A DNA stretch of 64,000 nucleotides from Caldilineaceae bacterium (GTDB taxonomy: Bacteria > Chloroflexota > Anaerolineae > Caldilineales > Caldilineaceae). The notes under the pieces were generated by a model, which saw only the letters and a list, made by a program, of their open reading frames with translations, was not told the origin of the DNA and did not search any database. Each line of letters starts with the position of its first letter. The stretch's first letter is position 1. The position numbers were made by a program, and so were the translations under genes. The DNA lies in the NCBI GenBank assembly GCA_022821545.1, contig JAJEDJ010000030.1, positions 1 to 64,000 on the forward strand. Direction: 5' to 3'. Positions 37,532-46,053 of this stretch are shown in pieces.

Positions 37532-38593
37532 ATGATGAAAGAACAACCAAACGCTGGTCCGCAGCAGCGGTCCTCTGACCTCGACAGCGTCTATCTGCCC
37601 CACGGGCTTCTACGCAACGGCGACCTGCAAACAATCCTTGGGCGGCACGTCCCCCTGGATGCCAGGGTCGTTATGGAAGGAGAGCAGATGATCCTGTTCA
37701 ACGCCGGCCCTGACCGGACCGAACTGGAGAGGGGTCGGTCCGTGCGGCTGCTCGGCGTCTACACGCCATGCCTGTCCCGCATCGACGCGCCTTCCAGACC
37801 CGAGGGGCTGGCGATGCTGCTGCACGGATGGGAAGGAGACAGCCACTCCGCGTACAATCTGATCCTGGGCAGCGAGCTGCTGCGGGCGGGGTATGACGTC
37901 GTGCGCCTCAACATGAGGGACCATGGACCGACCCACCACTTGAACAAAGGGCTCTTTTTTGCCACACTGATCGAGGAGGTCCACGCCGCGACGCAGCAGG
38001 TCGGGCTTCTCGCCGCGGGGAAACCGTTTTACATCATTGGCGCGTCCCTTGGCGGCAGTTTCGTCGTTCGCATGGCCCTTCGACATTCCGGAAATCCTAT
38101 CCCCAATCTTCGTCGGGCCATTGCAATCAATCCCGTTCTCAATCCACGAGGCGCATGTATACGCCTGGACGGCCACCGGCTCCTGCGCCGCTATTTCCGC
38201 GGCCGCTGGCTGGATTCTCTCTTGAAGAAACAGAGGCTCTTTCCGGACCTGTACGACTTTACGTCTCTGGCAGCCGTCCCGACGATCTGGGAGATGAGCG
38301 ACTGGGTGACCAAGAGCATGCCATTCTACAGCGACGTGGAAGAATACCTCGACGCCTACAGTGTTAAGCCCAGGGACATCCACGACCTGGCCGCACCGTT
38401 GACAGTACTCACGGCGGCCAACGACCCCCTGATTCCATCCGACGATATCGAAGCTCTACCGACACATCCCCAGCTGCAGGTAAACGTCCTGCCCTACGGG
38501 GGGCATGTAGGCTACAATGATCTCTTCCCGCTGCGAAATCGTCTTCCGGACCTGGTCAAGCACGTGCTGAAAGAGGACGCGGCCAGCAGTTGA
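37532..38593 (+). CDS. Alpha/beta hydrolase, YheT-like
   Basis: About 353 residues if translation starts at MMKEQPN (37532); an in-frame ATG at 37436 would add an Arg-rich stretch of doubtful value. The motif LLHGWEGDSHSAYNLILGSELLRAGYDV is typical of YheT/embryogenesis-associated hydrolases. The nucleophile elbow is GASLGGSF, with candidate acid Asp in AANDPLIP and His in YGGHVGYND. Family members act on esters or unknown substrates. The 274-base gap upstream, shared with the divergent PLP-enzyme gene, is AT-richer and probably holds both promoters, though I cannot place them securely. Confidence 0.85.
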   Translation: MMKEQPNAGPQQRSSDLDSVYLPHGLLRNGDLQTILGRHVPLDARVVMEGEQMILFNAGPDRTELERGRSVRLLGVYTPCLSRIDAPSRPEGLAMLLHGWEGDSHSAYNLILGSELLRAGYDVVRLNMRDHGPTHHLNKGLFFATLIEEVHAATQQVGLLAAGKPFYIIGASLGGSFVVRMALRHSGNPIPNLRRAIAINPVLNPRGACIRLDGHRLLRRYFRGRWLDSLLKKQRLFPDLYDFTSLAAVPTIWEMSDWVTKSMPFYSDVEEYLDAYSVKPRDIHDLAAPLTVLTAANDPLIPSDDIEALPTHPQLQVNVLPYGGHVGYNDLFPLRNRLPDLVKHVLKEDAASS

Positions 38594-38782
38594 AAGCTGA
38601 CTCACCAGGGCCTGCCGGAACTTTCCATCTGCCTCCCGGATAGAGAAAAGGGCCGGTCGCCGCTAATTCTTCGGTCGCGCCTAAGATGTCGGTTATACTG
38701 AACCGCAGTAATGCTGAACCGCGGGGAGGCGACGTTCTCCAAGTGGACCATTTGATCGAAGCGACGCGCAAGAGGCAGCACC

Positions 38783-39628
38783 ATGCCGCACATCCTGATC
38801 ACAGGCGCTAACGGACAGCTCGGGCAGGCTCTGAAAGCCCAATTCAGTTCCGCCTCAAGACTGACTTGCTGGACGCGCCCGCGATACGATATCGCCGACC
38901 CGGCGATCGCCGGCGCCGTGGCGGAATTGGCCCCCGACGTCGTCATCAATACAGCCGCATGGACCGACGTCGACGGAGCCGAGGAGGCACCCCGGTTCGC
39001 TTTTGAAGTCAATGCGCTTGGTCCCAAGTACCTTGCAGAAGGTTGCGCGCGTTGCGGCGGCGCGCTGGTACAGATCAGCACGAACGAAGTGTTCGCCGGG
39101 GAGATGGGCCGCTTCTACCACGAATATGAACAGACTTCTCCCGGCAGCGTCTACGCCCGCAGCAAGGCCGCCGGCGAACAGGCGGCCGCCGCAGTCCTAG
39201 ACCGCCTCTACGTGGCGCGCGTCGCCTGGCTCTACGGCGCCGGCAGCGGTAACTTTGCCGCCAAGATCAGCGCCGCAGCCGACCGGCACGGCGCTCTGCG
39301 CGTCGTCAACGACGAGTTCGGGAACCCGACCTACGCGCCTGACGTTGCCGCGGCGGTGGCAAAGCTGATTGAAACGCAGCGCTACGGCATCTACCACCTC
39401 GTAAACGAAGGCTGCGCCAGCAGGTACGACTGGGCGGTCGAGCTGATGCGCCTGACCGGACGCGAGGCGCTCCCCGTCGAGCCGATCAGAGCCAGTGAGT
39501 GGCCGCGCCCGACGACGCCTCCCCGCCATGCCGTCCTGGTCAACCAGGCCGCAGCGGCCCTCGGGATTGCTCTGCGCGGCTGGCGCGAGGCGCTGCGTGA
39601 ATATGCGCAGACAGAATTCAATTCATGA
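38783..39628 (+). CDS. dTDP-4-dehydrorhamnose reductase (RmlD/RfbD) family
   Basis: A 281-residue extended short-chain dehydrogenase. The N-terminal Rossmann motif is ITGANGQLGQAL; the conserved APDVVINTAAWTDVDGAEE follows, then the catalytic Tyr-Lys in VYARSKAAGE and ISTNEVFAG. These are RmlD hallmarks (last step of dTDP-L-rhamnose synthesis: reduction of dTDP-4-dehydro-L-rhamnose with NAD(P)H). No rmlA, rmlB or rmlC lies alongside, so a role in another deoxysugar or in SAM-synthetase-like MAT2B proteins is possible. A glycosyltransferase gene follows after 13 bases, which supports surface-glycan synthesis. Confidence 0.85.
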   Translation: MPHILITGANGQLGQALKAQFSSASRLTCWTRPRYDIADPAIAGAVAELAPDVVINTAAWTDVDGAEEAPRFAFEVNALGPKYLAEGCARCGGALVQISTNEVFAGEMGRFYHEYEQTSPGSVYARSKAAGEQAAAAVLDRLYVARVAWLYGAGSGNFAAKISAAADRHGALRVVNDEFGNPTYAPDVAAAVAKLIETQRYGIYHLVNEGCASRYDWAVELMRLTGREALPVEPIRASEWPRPTTPPRHAVLVNQAAAALGIALRGWREALREYAQTEFNS

Positions 39629-39641
39629 ACCGGATAAAGCC

Positions 39642-40637
39642 ATGAACGTGAACGGAGCAATAGGCAGTGCGGGCAGTTTCGACGAGAGCCCGGCACGCGC
39701 CCCTTTCTTTTCAGTACTCGTACCCAACTACAACGGCGTCCGGCATCTGCCCGACCTGTTTGCCGGACTGGCTTCACAGACTTTCACCGATTTTGAAGTC
39801 GTCTTCGCAGACGACGCCAGCAACGACGATTCCGTTGCCTGGGTGCAGGCCAGCGCCGTTCAGGCGCGCATTGTGGCCGGCCGCGAGAACCGAGGATTCG
39901 TCGGCACGGTCAACAGGGCTGCCCGCGCCTCGCAAGGACGCGTGATGGTTCTTCTGAATAACGACACACAACCGGCACCGGAGTTCCTGGCCGAACTGGC
40001 AAAAGCGGTCTGCTCTCAACCCCGGGCGGGAATCGTAGCCGCCAAGCTCCTGCTCTTTGAAGAACGGGACCGCATACATTCGGCAGGAGACATGATGGGG
40101 CGGGATGGGATTGCGCGGAATCGCGGTGTCTGGGCCACCGACGGCGGCCAGTTCGACAACGCGGAGGAGGTGTTCGGCGGCTGCGGCGGGGCAATGGCCG
40201 TGCGCCGCGAACTTTGGGAAGCCCTGGATGGCTTTGACGAGGCGTACTGGATGTATATCGAAGACGTCGATTTCTCGTTCCGCGCCCAACTCCTCGGCTG
40301 GCACGCGGCATTTGCGCCGGCGGCGCGTGTCTTCCACAAGCTGGGCGGCAGCGGCGGCGACGAATTAAGCAGCTTCTACGTGGGCCGCAACACGATCTGG
40401 ACTCTGGCCAAAAACATGCCGACCCCGCTCCTCCTCAGCCATTCTACGCAGATCCTGAAGGCCCAACTTTCGATCGCGGCTGACGCTCTGCGCAACTGTC
40501 GCGGGAGCGCTGCCCGCGCCCGCCTGCGCGGACAACTCGCCGGCCTGCTCGGCCTGCCGCGCGTCCTGCAACAGCGCGCCCTGGTTCAGTCCCGCAAAAG
40601 GCGTCACGACGCCGAGATCGACCGTTTACTGACTTAG
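39642..40637 (+). CDS. Family 2 glycosyltransferase
   Basis: About 331 residues from ATG 39642. GT-A fold: FSVLVPNYNGVRHLPDLFAGL, nucleotide-binding DDASNDDS, the DxD-equivalent region VMVLLNNDTQPAPEFL, and the acceptor-side FGGCGGAMAVRRELWEALDGFDE with ED in WMYIEDVDFSFR. This is the rhamnosyltransferase-like (WbbL) arrangement. It is followed by an amphipathic C-terminal helical region that includes NTIWTLAKNMPTPLLL, as in membrane-associated rhamnosyltransferases. The immediately preceding RmlD-like gene makes rhamnose transfer a reasonable inference. Confidence 0.88.
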   Translation: MNVNGAIGSAGSFDESPARAPFFSVLVPNYNGVRHLPDLFAGLASQTFTDFEVVFADDASNDDSVAWVQASAVQARIVAGRENRGFVGTVNRAARASQGRVMVLLNNDTQPAPEFLAELAKAVCSQPRAGIVAAKLLLFEERDRIHSAGDMMGRDGIARNRGVWATDGGQFDNAEEVFGGCGGAMAVRRELWEALDGFDEAYWMYIEDVDFSFRAQLLGWHAAFAPAARVFHKLGGSGGDELSSFYVGRNTIWTLAKNMPTPLLLSHSTQILKAQLSIAADALRNCRGSAARARLRGQLAGLLGLPRVLQQRALVQSRKRRHDAEIDRLLT

Positions 40638-40709
40638 GGGCTCACTCCTCCTACGGAAGAGGCGCTCCGCTCGACTCACCCGGCGCAGCGAAGGCAACTT
40701 CGCGACTGG

Positions 40710-41972
40710 CTACGCCGGCGCGAACAGATCGTCGAGCAGACTGGCGTTGACGCGCTCGCCGATGATGTAGCGCCTCGCTCCCGATACTCCTGTCGCGGTG
40801 ATGAAATACCGGCCCGGCTCTGGACCGAGGTAATGGTCCAGCAGCTGATTTGTGACGTCGCGCCAGCGCTGCGCGGCCGGCTGATCGCGGCGCTGCAGCG
40901 CCACCCAGTCGGGAGGGATCTCGATGGCGATGCGTGCGCTGGCAGCACTGAAAAGCGGCGCTCCGTTACCCTGGTTTACAACGGTCAAGTCCGGGTCGGA
41001 CTCGATCTCTACAGGACCAAAGTGCCCGCCGCCCAGCAGCGCCCTCTGCACGCGCTTCGTGCGAACAGCCCACAACAGGTTCAGTCGCGAAGCGGTCACA
41101 CGGTTCAGCTCGTTTCGAAAGGAATACAGGTTGGGCTGAAACTCGCAGGCGACAGCGCCCAAGCGGGTGAAGTTGAGCAACCCATTGGCAAACAGGAGCG
41201 GGTCGGTCGTCCAGTTAATCAGATCTATGCCCATCGCGAGGGCCTGACGCGCTTGCAGCCGTTTCAGCGCACGACCGATACGGCGGCGGCGCATGCCGGG
41301 CGCCACGGCAAGCAGCTGAGATTCCAGTTGTAGTTCCCGGCGGTATGGATGAAGCGCAGGCATGGCAGGACAGGTGGGAAAACGGAAGAACCCCAGGAGG
41401 AATCCGGCCACAGCCCCGTCGACGCGGGCCACCAGCGAGCAACCGATGCCTCCTTCGGCACTATGCAGGTCGCTGGGATAGAGCCCATCCGGCGGGCTGT
41501 GCCATATCGACTGCTGCATCGATCGGATTTCCGCGGCCTCTTCCTCGTCGGGGCGCCCGCAGTCGATTCCGTCAAGGTCGATGTGCGTGGGTTTGAACGG
41601 GTGGCGCGCCGCGGGTAGGTAAAAGCAGGTCTTGCTGTTCGAAGGAAGAAGCCTTTCGACGGCGCCGGAAATCTCGCCGGCGCCCAGCGGGACCGAACCG
41701 GCAATCTGCTCGTAGCGCAACGTATACGCGGCGGCGCCACCACTGATGTCGCGCGGGAGCAAGAAGGCGTAACCGCTGAGCGTTTCCGCCCGGTCGGCCT
41801 GGCCGCAACTGAGCGCAAAGCAGGCCCCGCCTATTTTGGGCAAGACAGCTTCAAGGAAGTGATGCGGCAGCAGCGAAGGCCGCTCTTGCAACTGGTTCCT
41901 GAGTTCCCGCAGCCTGTGCGGCCAGGCGGCTGACGATGAGTCAACCCGTTTCGCACTGACGAACCGGCTCAT
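40710..41972 (-). CDS. Predicted GNAT acetyltransferase of the COG3375 type
   Basis: About 420 residues from ATG 41972, which overlaps the stop of the upstream gene as ATGA, a sign of translational coupling; the in-frame ATG at 42002 lies inside that gene. The acetyl-CoA-binding segment is LESQLLAVAPGMRRRRIGRALKRLQ (R/Q-x-x-G-x-G/A type). It is followed by the distinctive LINWTTDPLLFANGLLNFTRLGA and YSFRNELNRVTASRLNLLW blocks of this uncharacterised group. The N-terminal 150 residues are specific to the subfamily. Substrate unknown. It is co-transcribed with another GNAT gene. Confidence 0.8.
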   Translation of the reverse strand: MSRFVSAKRVDSSSAAWPHRLRELRNQLQERPSLLPHHFLEAVLPKIGGACFALSCGQADRAETLSGYAFLLPRDISGGAAAYTLRYEQIAGSVPLGAGEISGAVERLLPSNSKTCFYLPAARHPFKPTHIDLDGIDCGRPDEEEAAEIRSMQQSIWHSPPDGLYPSDLHSAEGGIGCSLVARVDGAVAGFLLGFFRFPTCPAMPALHPYRRELQLESQLLAVAPGMRRRRIGRALKRLQARQALAMGIDLINWTTDPLLFANGLLNFTRLGAVACEFQPNLYSFRNELNRVTASRLNLLWAVRTKRVQRALLGGGHFGPVEIESDPDLTVVNQGNGAPLFSAASARIAIEIPPDWVALQRRDQPAAQRWRDVTNQLLDHYLGPEPGRYFITATGVSGARRYIIGERVNASLLDDLFAPA

Positions 41973-42526
41973 TCGTAGGCCTTTTGATAGCGCTGCCGCC
42001 ACTCCTCAACCGTCATGCCGTAGTAGAGCTCGTCCAGGTAGCGCCCGTCGGCAAAGATAGCCCTGCGCACGGCTCCTTCGCGTACAAAGCCGAGCTTTTC
42101 GTGCAACGAGCGCGAGCTACTGTTTTCGCTGTGCATCTGAACCGTTACCTTCTGGTAACGCAGCTCCTGAAAGTAGTAGCGAAGAATCAGCAGAATGGCA
42201 GCAGCGGCATAGCCCTTGCGGCGGTAGGCGGCATCTACACCCAGTCCGTACTTGAAGATGCCGTTTCGGGGATGGCAGTTGTGGGTGTGAATGAAACCGA
42301 CCGGCGTCCCGTCGTGACCTTCGATAACCCAGCTGAACGAGTCGTTTTCCAGCTTCTTCTTGGCCTCGTCGGCTGCCCACTCCCGCACCTGCGAAAGGGA
42401 AACCGGCGGCCAGACGAATTCAAGATTGCGCGCCATCTCGCTGTCCTGGTTCCAGCGCCAGAAGGTGTCCCCGTCCTCCGGCTCCACCCCGCGCAGCCGG
42501 ATCAACTCGGTCTGCCAGTAGTTCAT
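41969..42526 (-). CDS. GNAT N-acetyltransferase, RimJ/RimL-like
   Basis: A 185-residue acetyltransferase with ELIRLRGVEPEDGDTFWRW at the N-terminus, the acetyl-CoA pyrophosphate loop in VDAAYRRKGYAAAAILLIL (RRKGYA) and the C-terminal NSSSRSLHEKLGFVREGAVR block that is typical of RimJ/RimL and spermidine-acetyltransferase-like enzymes. It acetylates an amine or protein N-terminus; the substrate is not predictable. It overlaps the following gene by 4 bases. Upstream to 42742 nothing is recognised. Confidence 0.85.
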   Translation of the reverse strand: MNYWQTELIRLRGVEPEDGDTFWRWNQDSEMARNLEFVWPPVSLSQVREWAADEAKKKLENDSFSWVIEGHDGTPVGFIHTHNCHPRNGIFKYGLGVDAAYRRKGYAAAAILLILRYYFQELRYQKVTVQMHSENSSSRSLHEKLGFVREGAVRRAIFADGRYLDELYYGMTVEEWRQRYQKAYE

Positions 42527-42742
42527 CCAATCACTCTCTGAGTCCTCTCTGCAACGTATCTGCGTTCGCCAAATGCAAACGCTCCGAGCGCATAGCCGCT
42601 CTCGTCTGCGGCGCCGCCGCGGCCGGTATCGAGCTGGTGGTGGAGGTTGGCGTTGCTTTGGAGAGGGCCAGGCCCTGGCGGGATGAACGGGCCTGCACCG
42701 CGAAGATGACCAGCCCGTGCCGGCATGGCCTCAATCCCCCGA

Positions 42743-43123
42743 TCAGGCGGTTGGCGGCGGAGACTCAGCCGCCTTTTGCGGCGGGTCGGCGTCACCGGCG
42801 CGGGACCGGCGCCGCGGCGGTGTCATCTCACCCATCGAACTCTTCAGTTCCGACCTGATCACCTGTACGGAACGAACGATCCCGGCCAGTCTGCCGCTCG
42901 TGGAAATGAGAGGAGAGATGAAACTCGTGCTTACAAACTCTGCTGAGCCTTTGACCGTGCCGACCGTCTCCTGACTGTCTCTGATTACCGGTCTCATTTC
43001 GGCCCTGATCATTTTGACCAGACGCCAGACCTGCCAGATCAGTACGACCAGCAGACCGTTCATTATGAGAATCTCCAGCGCAACCAGAATGATGGCGATG
43101 TCCCGCACTGTGGCGCTGACCAC
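42743..43123 (-). CDS. Small single-pass membrane protein of unknown function
   Basis: The GTG at 43123 with AAGGAG 8 bases upstream gives 126 residues; a longer frame from 43303 overlaps the neighbouring small gene and is unlikely. One strong TM helix near the N-terminus (IAIILVALEILIMNGLLVVLIW) is followed by an amphipathic helix with many Ser/Val/Ile residues and a proline/arginine-rich tail. The layout resembles short DUF948-like, cell-division-associated membrane proteins, but no firm family call is possible. It follows the small membrane ORF and mnmA on the same strand and may be in their operon. Confidence 0.6.
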   Translation of the reverse strand: MVSATVRDIAIILVALEILIMNGLLVVLIWQVWRLVKMIRAEMRPVIRDSQETVGTVKGSAEFVSTSFISPLISTSGRLAGIVRSVQVIRSELKSSMGEMTPPRRRSRAGDADPPQKAAESPPPTA

Positions 43124-43209
43124 GACGCTCTCCTTTTGCGATGGGTCGAGTATAGAAGGTCCGGGTCGGCCGGCAGACAGTTCGGCCGCGCTGCGCGCTT
43201 GACTCGGGA

Positions 43210-43491
43210 CTAGTGAATGACGACCCTGACGAGAAACAGTGCAGACACCGATGCCAGAGTCCCCTCCAACAGGCTGAGTTGCCCGACCTGCCATGTATCC
43301 CATTGCAGTGTCTGGCTAACCCAATGCCCCAGGATAAATCCCAAGCCAGCCGCAACCAGGTACTGCGGCAGTTCCCGCAGCGAACGGCCCGTCCACAGGT
43401 GAAAGATGCTGGCGTAGCCCGTGACGAGCAGTGTGGCCAGCAGGACTGACGGACTGAGAATCAGCGACGCAAACGGCGAACCGGGAGTCAG
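43210..43491 (-). CDS. Probable small membrane protein with CTG start, downstream of mnmA
   Basis: Immediately after the mnmA TGA (43510-43512) and in the same frame, an AGGAGG (43499-43504) stands 7 bases before CTG 43491. From there 93 codons read LTPGSPFASLILSPSVLLAT, then LLVTGYASIFHLWTGRSLRE, LPQYLVAAGLGFILGHWVSQ and VGQLSLLEGTLASVSALFLV, stopping at TAG 43210. Three hydrophobic helices with a short Arg loop and regular codon usage look like a real three-pass membrane protein. No ATG, GTG or TTG lies at a usable position near that ribosome-binding site. Alternatives: readthrough of the mnmA stop, or a mutated start. Confidence 0.55.
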   Translation of the reverse strand: MTPGSPFASLILSPSVLLATLLVTGYASIFHLWTGRSLRELPQYLVAAGLGFILGHWVSQTLQWDTWQVGQLSLLEGTLASVSALFLVRVVIH

Positions 43492-43509
43492 TCGTGTACC
43501 TCCTCGACC

Positions 43510-44700
43510 TCAATTGAGGGAGACACGACCGGCCGGCGCGCTCTCAGATGCCGCCGAAACTGCGGCGGGATCCGCTCTGTCGATCAGTCCTCCGCCCAGA
43601 CAGTGGGGACCGTCGTAGAAGACCGCTCCCTGACCCGGACTGACGCCGCGAGCCGGCTCGGCGAAAGCGACCCTCACAGCGCCGTCCTGCCGTGGATAGA
43701 TCGTACAGTCCAGGGGTTGTCCGGTATAGCGAATCTGGCACTGAACGCGGCTGCCCGCGGGAACCGGCCCGCCAACCGTCCAGTTCACGCCTGTCGCCAG
43801 CAGTTCAGTCTTGCCGAGGGCCTCGGCCGGTCCTACGATTAGGCGGTTGCCGTCCGGCTGCAACGCAACCACGTACATAGGCGCGGTCGCGCCGCTCAGG
43901 CCCAGTCCCCGCCGCTGCCCTACGGTATAGTTCGGCAACCCGTTGTGCCGGCCCAACACATTGCCATCGACGTCCACGATTTCGCCTGCGGTCATCGCAT
44001 CTCCGGCCCAGTCGGTCAGGAAGCGGCGGTAATCGTCATCAACGACGAAGCAAAGGTCCATCGAATCGTGCTTGCTGTGGATGGGCAGCCCGCGTGCAGC
44101 CGCCATCCGCCGCACCTCTTCCTTTGCGAGTTCGCCCACGGGGAAAAGCAGGTCGCGCAACTCGGCCTGGCCCAACATACTCAGCACGTAGGACTGGTCC
44201 TTTTGCATATCGACGCCGCGCAACAGATGCACGTTGCCGCCGGCCTGCCGCCGCAAACGTGCATAGTGGCCCGTCGCCAGGTAATCGGCTCCCAGCCGGC
44301 GGGCGTAGTTGAGCAGGTAGTCGAAGCGGATGTGCCGGTTGCAGGCCAGGCAGGGGTTGGGCGTCAGCCCTTGGCTGTATCCTTCGATAAAGAGGTCAAC
44401 CACCTTCTCTTTGAAGGGCCGCTCGACATTGATCAGATAGAAGGGCATGCCGAGCCGGTCGGCGACGCGACGGGCGTCTTCCACGCTCTCCTCATCGCAG
44501 CACTTGTTGCCTGATCCTTCGCCGCCGGCCACCTCAGCCCACAACCGCATCATCACGCCGATGCACCGGTAACCCCGCTCTGCAAGCATCGCTGCCGCGA
44601 CCGAACTGTCGACGCCGCCGCTCATGGCGACAACGACGGTCGTTTCGGCAGGTGGGTTATCGTGGGTGCGCCAGGTTGTCTCGTCGATCATGCTGCGCAT
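43510..44700 (-). CDS. mnmA: tRNA-specific 2-thiouridylase MnmA
   Basis: Catalyses ATP-dependent 2-thiolation of the wobble uridine of tRNA-Lys, -Glu and -Gln. PP-loop motif [12 protein letters not shown] near residue 25, the catalytic cysteine in [14 protein letters not shown], the tRNA-binding [14 protein letters not shown] and [10 protein letters not shown], and the second cysteine in SMDLCFV. The usual SQD of that motif is SMD here, a conservative deviation. The C-terminal beta domains include [13 protein letters not shown]. At 396 residues it is slightly long because of the N-terminus ([19 protein letters not shown]); starts at 44700 or 44691 are both possible. Downstream small membrane proteins may be co-transcribed. 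Confidence 0.95.
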   Translation of the reverse strand: MRSMIDETTWRTHDNPPAETTVVVAMSGGVDSSVAAAMLAERGYRCIGVMMRLWAEVAGGEGSGNKCCDEESVEDARRVADRLGMPFYLINVERPFKEKVVDLFIEGYSQGLTPNPCLACNRHIRFDYLLNYARRLGADYLATGHYARLRRQAGGNVHLLRGVDMQKDQSYVLSMLGQAELRDLLFPVGELAKEEVRRMAAARGLPIHSKHDSMDLCFVVDDDYRRFLTDWAGDAMTAGEIVDVDGNVLGRHNGLPNYTVGQRRGLGLSGATAPMYVVALQPDGNRLIVGPAEALGKTELLATGVNWTVGGPVPAGSRVQCQIRYTGQPLDCTIYPRQDGAVRVAFAEPARGVSPGQGAVFYDGPHCLGGGLIDRADPAAVSAASESAPAGRVSLN

Positions 44701-44749
44701 TCTAACACAAGGGCACAGTTTCCGTCATGGCCGCAGCAGTGTGCGGGGG

Positions 44750-44806
44750 ACTGCGAGGAGTGAGGGGAACTGCGAGGAGTGAGGGGAACTGCGAGGAGTG
44801 AGGGGA
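44750..44806 (+). repeat. Three perfect 19-bp tandem repeats
   Basis: Unit ACTGCGAGGAGTGAGGGGA repeated three times without a mismatch, followed by a degenerate purine-rich continuation (GAGGAGAGAGGAGTGAGAGGGGG). Located in the gene-free interval between mnmA and the FmdE-like gene. Confidence 0.85.
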
Positions 44807-45286
44807 GAGGAGAGAGGAGTGAGAGGGGGAGGGCGCCGATGGTTATTGCCGCCTTTTTTCAAATTTTGACACCTTTTTGACATGTTTCATTGGGGACTCC
44901 CCAGTGCCAATCGACGGTTCAACAGAGAGAGAATCCGGGGATTTTGACAGGATTTGACAGGATTTGACAGGATTTTTTATTTTTTTCGGGGCCGTCCCTC
45001 CTTCCCATGCGGTGGTTCAGTCGTGAGAACGCTGAAGGATTTTGACACGTTTTGACATATCATGGCACGCTCTGTCATATTATGATATATTCTGGTATTT
45101 TCGTTGGGGAGCCCACTGTTTCATTCAGCGGCTCAACAGCGGGAGCGTAAAGAGGGAACAGTGAAGTATAGTGACTTGATCTCAATGGTATAATGGTGCA
45201 AAGCCGCCGCACTGGCAGGTGTTCAGCTTTCTGAAAACTGTCAACGGCGCCCAAAGTCAGCGTTCCGCAACCGAGGAGGCGCTCCA
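44807..45286. other. Gene-free interval with helically spaced TTGACA direct repeats
   Basis: No gene is supported. TTGACA occurs at 44866, 44877, 44944, 44954, 44964, 45042 and 45052, i.e. as three clusters with 10-11-base periodicity; the middle cluster is the tandem unit GATTTGACAG. A perfect short hairpin GGGGACTCCCC lies between the first two clusters. A TGTCAT in the opposite sense follows at about 45074. The stretch is markedly AT-rich compared with flanking genes. It may be a multi-copy operator for the downstream gene or an intergenic repeat family. Confidence 0.6.
45186..45194 (+). promoter_or_regulatory. Extended -10 promoter for the FmdE-like gene
   Basis: A perfect TATAAT (45189-45194) preceded by TGG at the extended -10 position. 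No good -35 is found 17 bases upstream, consistent with an extended -10 promoter. It lies about 90 bases before the ATG at 45287. Confidence 0.5.
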
Positions 45287-45916
45287 ATGGCAATACCGGC
45301 CGTTATGCCGAAACAGGCTGTCTCGCCTACGCTCAAAAAGGCGCTGGAACTGGCCTCCGCACGTCACAAACACCTCTGTCCCCGCCAAGTGCTTGGCGCC
45401 CGCTGCGCGATCGCCGCGGCAGCCATGCTGGAACTGGAGGCGCCCCGCAAGGACAAGCGCTTGCTGGTCATCGTGGAGACCGACGGCTGCTTTGCAGACG
45501 GTGTTGAGGCGGCCGCGGGGGTGTCCGTTGGGGGCCGCACGCTGCGGGTCGAGGACTACGGCAAGATCGCCGCCACTTTCGTCGACGTGAAGACGGAACG
45601 GGCGCTGCGAGTTGCGCCGCGGGTCGATGTACGCGAGCGGGCGTGGGATTACGCGCCGGAGCAGAAGCGGCGTTATTTCGCGATGCTGCACGGCTACCAG
45701 CGGATGCCGGACGAGGAGTTGCTCTCGTTCGAGTGGGTGGTCCTGGCAACACCGGTCGCGGCCATCGTCAGCCGCGCCGGCGCGCGGGCGATCTGTGTGA
45801 AGTGCAGCGAAGAGATTATCAACGAGCGCGAGGTCGTAAGGGAAGGCGTGACGCTGTGCCGTTCTTGCGCAGGCGGGGGGTATTACTCGTTATGCACGGC
45901 GTCGTGTTGCGTATAG
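45287..45916 (+). CDS. FmdE-family protein with C-terminal zinc-ribbon
   Basis: A 209-residue protein. The FmdE domain (~15-150) shows RHKHLCPRQVLGARCA, VETDGCFADGVEAAAGVSVG and the highly conserved RTLRVEDYGKIAATFVD. The C-terminal 40 residues form a TraR/DksA-like zinc ribbon with CVKCSEEI and CRSC. The name comes from a subunit encoded with archaeal formylmethanofuran dehydrogenase, but bacterial solo members have no proven role; a link to molybdenum/tungsten enzymes or metal handling is only suggestive. No formylmethanofuran or molybdopterin genes are nearby. The start has GAGGCGCTCC upstream. It is preceded by an unusual repeat-rich leader. Confidence 0.8.
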   Translation: MAIPAVMPKQAVSPTLKKALELASARHKHLCPRQVLGARCAIAAAAMLELEAPRKDKRLLVIVETDGCFADGVEAAAGVSVGGRTLRVEDYGKIAATFVDVKTERALRVAPRVDVRERAWDYAPEQKRRYFAMLHGYQRMPDEELLSFEWVVLATPVAAIVSRAGARAICVKCSEEIINEREVVREGVTLCRSCAGGGYYSLCTASCCV

Positions 45917-45930
45917 GAGGCTGATGAACT

Positions 45931-46053
45931 GTGTTGAAGCGAGTTGTACATCCTGGAGAGAGCTTCGGGTTGGCATGGCATGGAGAGCATGACGCCAATA
46001 CAGTCCTGGAGGGAGTTTTCGCCGCGTGGGCAGCTCCAAAAGGCGAATGTTGA
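45931..46053 (+). pseudogene. higA-like 5' fragment
   Basis: The first 24 bases (GTGTTGAAGCGAGTTGTACATCC... region) differ at only two positions from the start of the higA gene at 48735, giving MLKRVVHPGES. The frame then loses similarity (FGLAWHGEHDANTVLEG) and stops after 40 codons at TGA 46051. It lacks the HTH that defines HigA. It overlaps the start of the next, 5'-truncated gene, so this position looks like a deletion or rearrangement junction joining an antitoxin gene start to an unrelated gene body. Confidence 0.5.

Noticed and set aside
44940-44976. CRISPR-like short direct repeats
   Set aside because: The units are 10 bp and contiguous with no spacers, and there are no cas genes; this is a tandem repeat.
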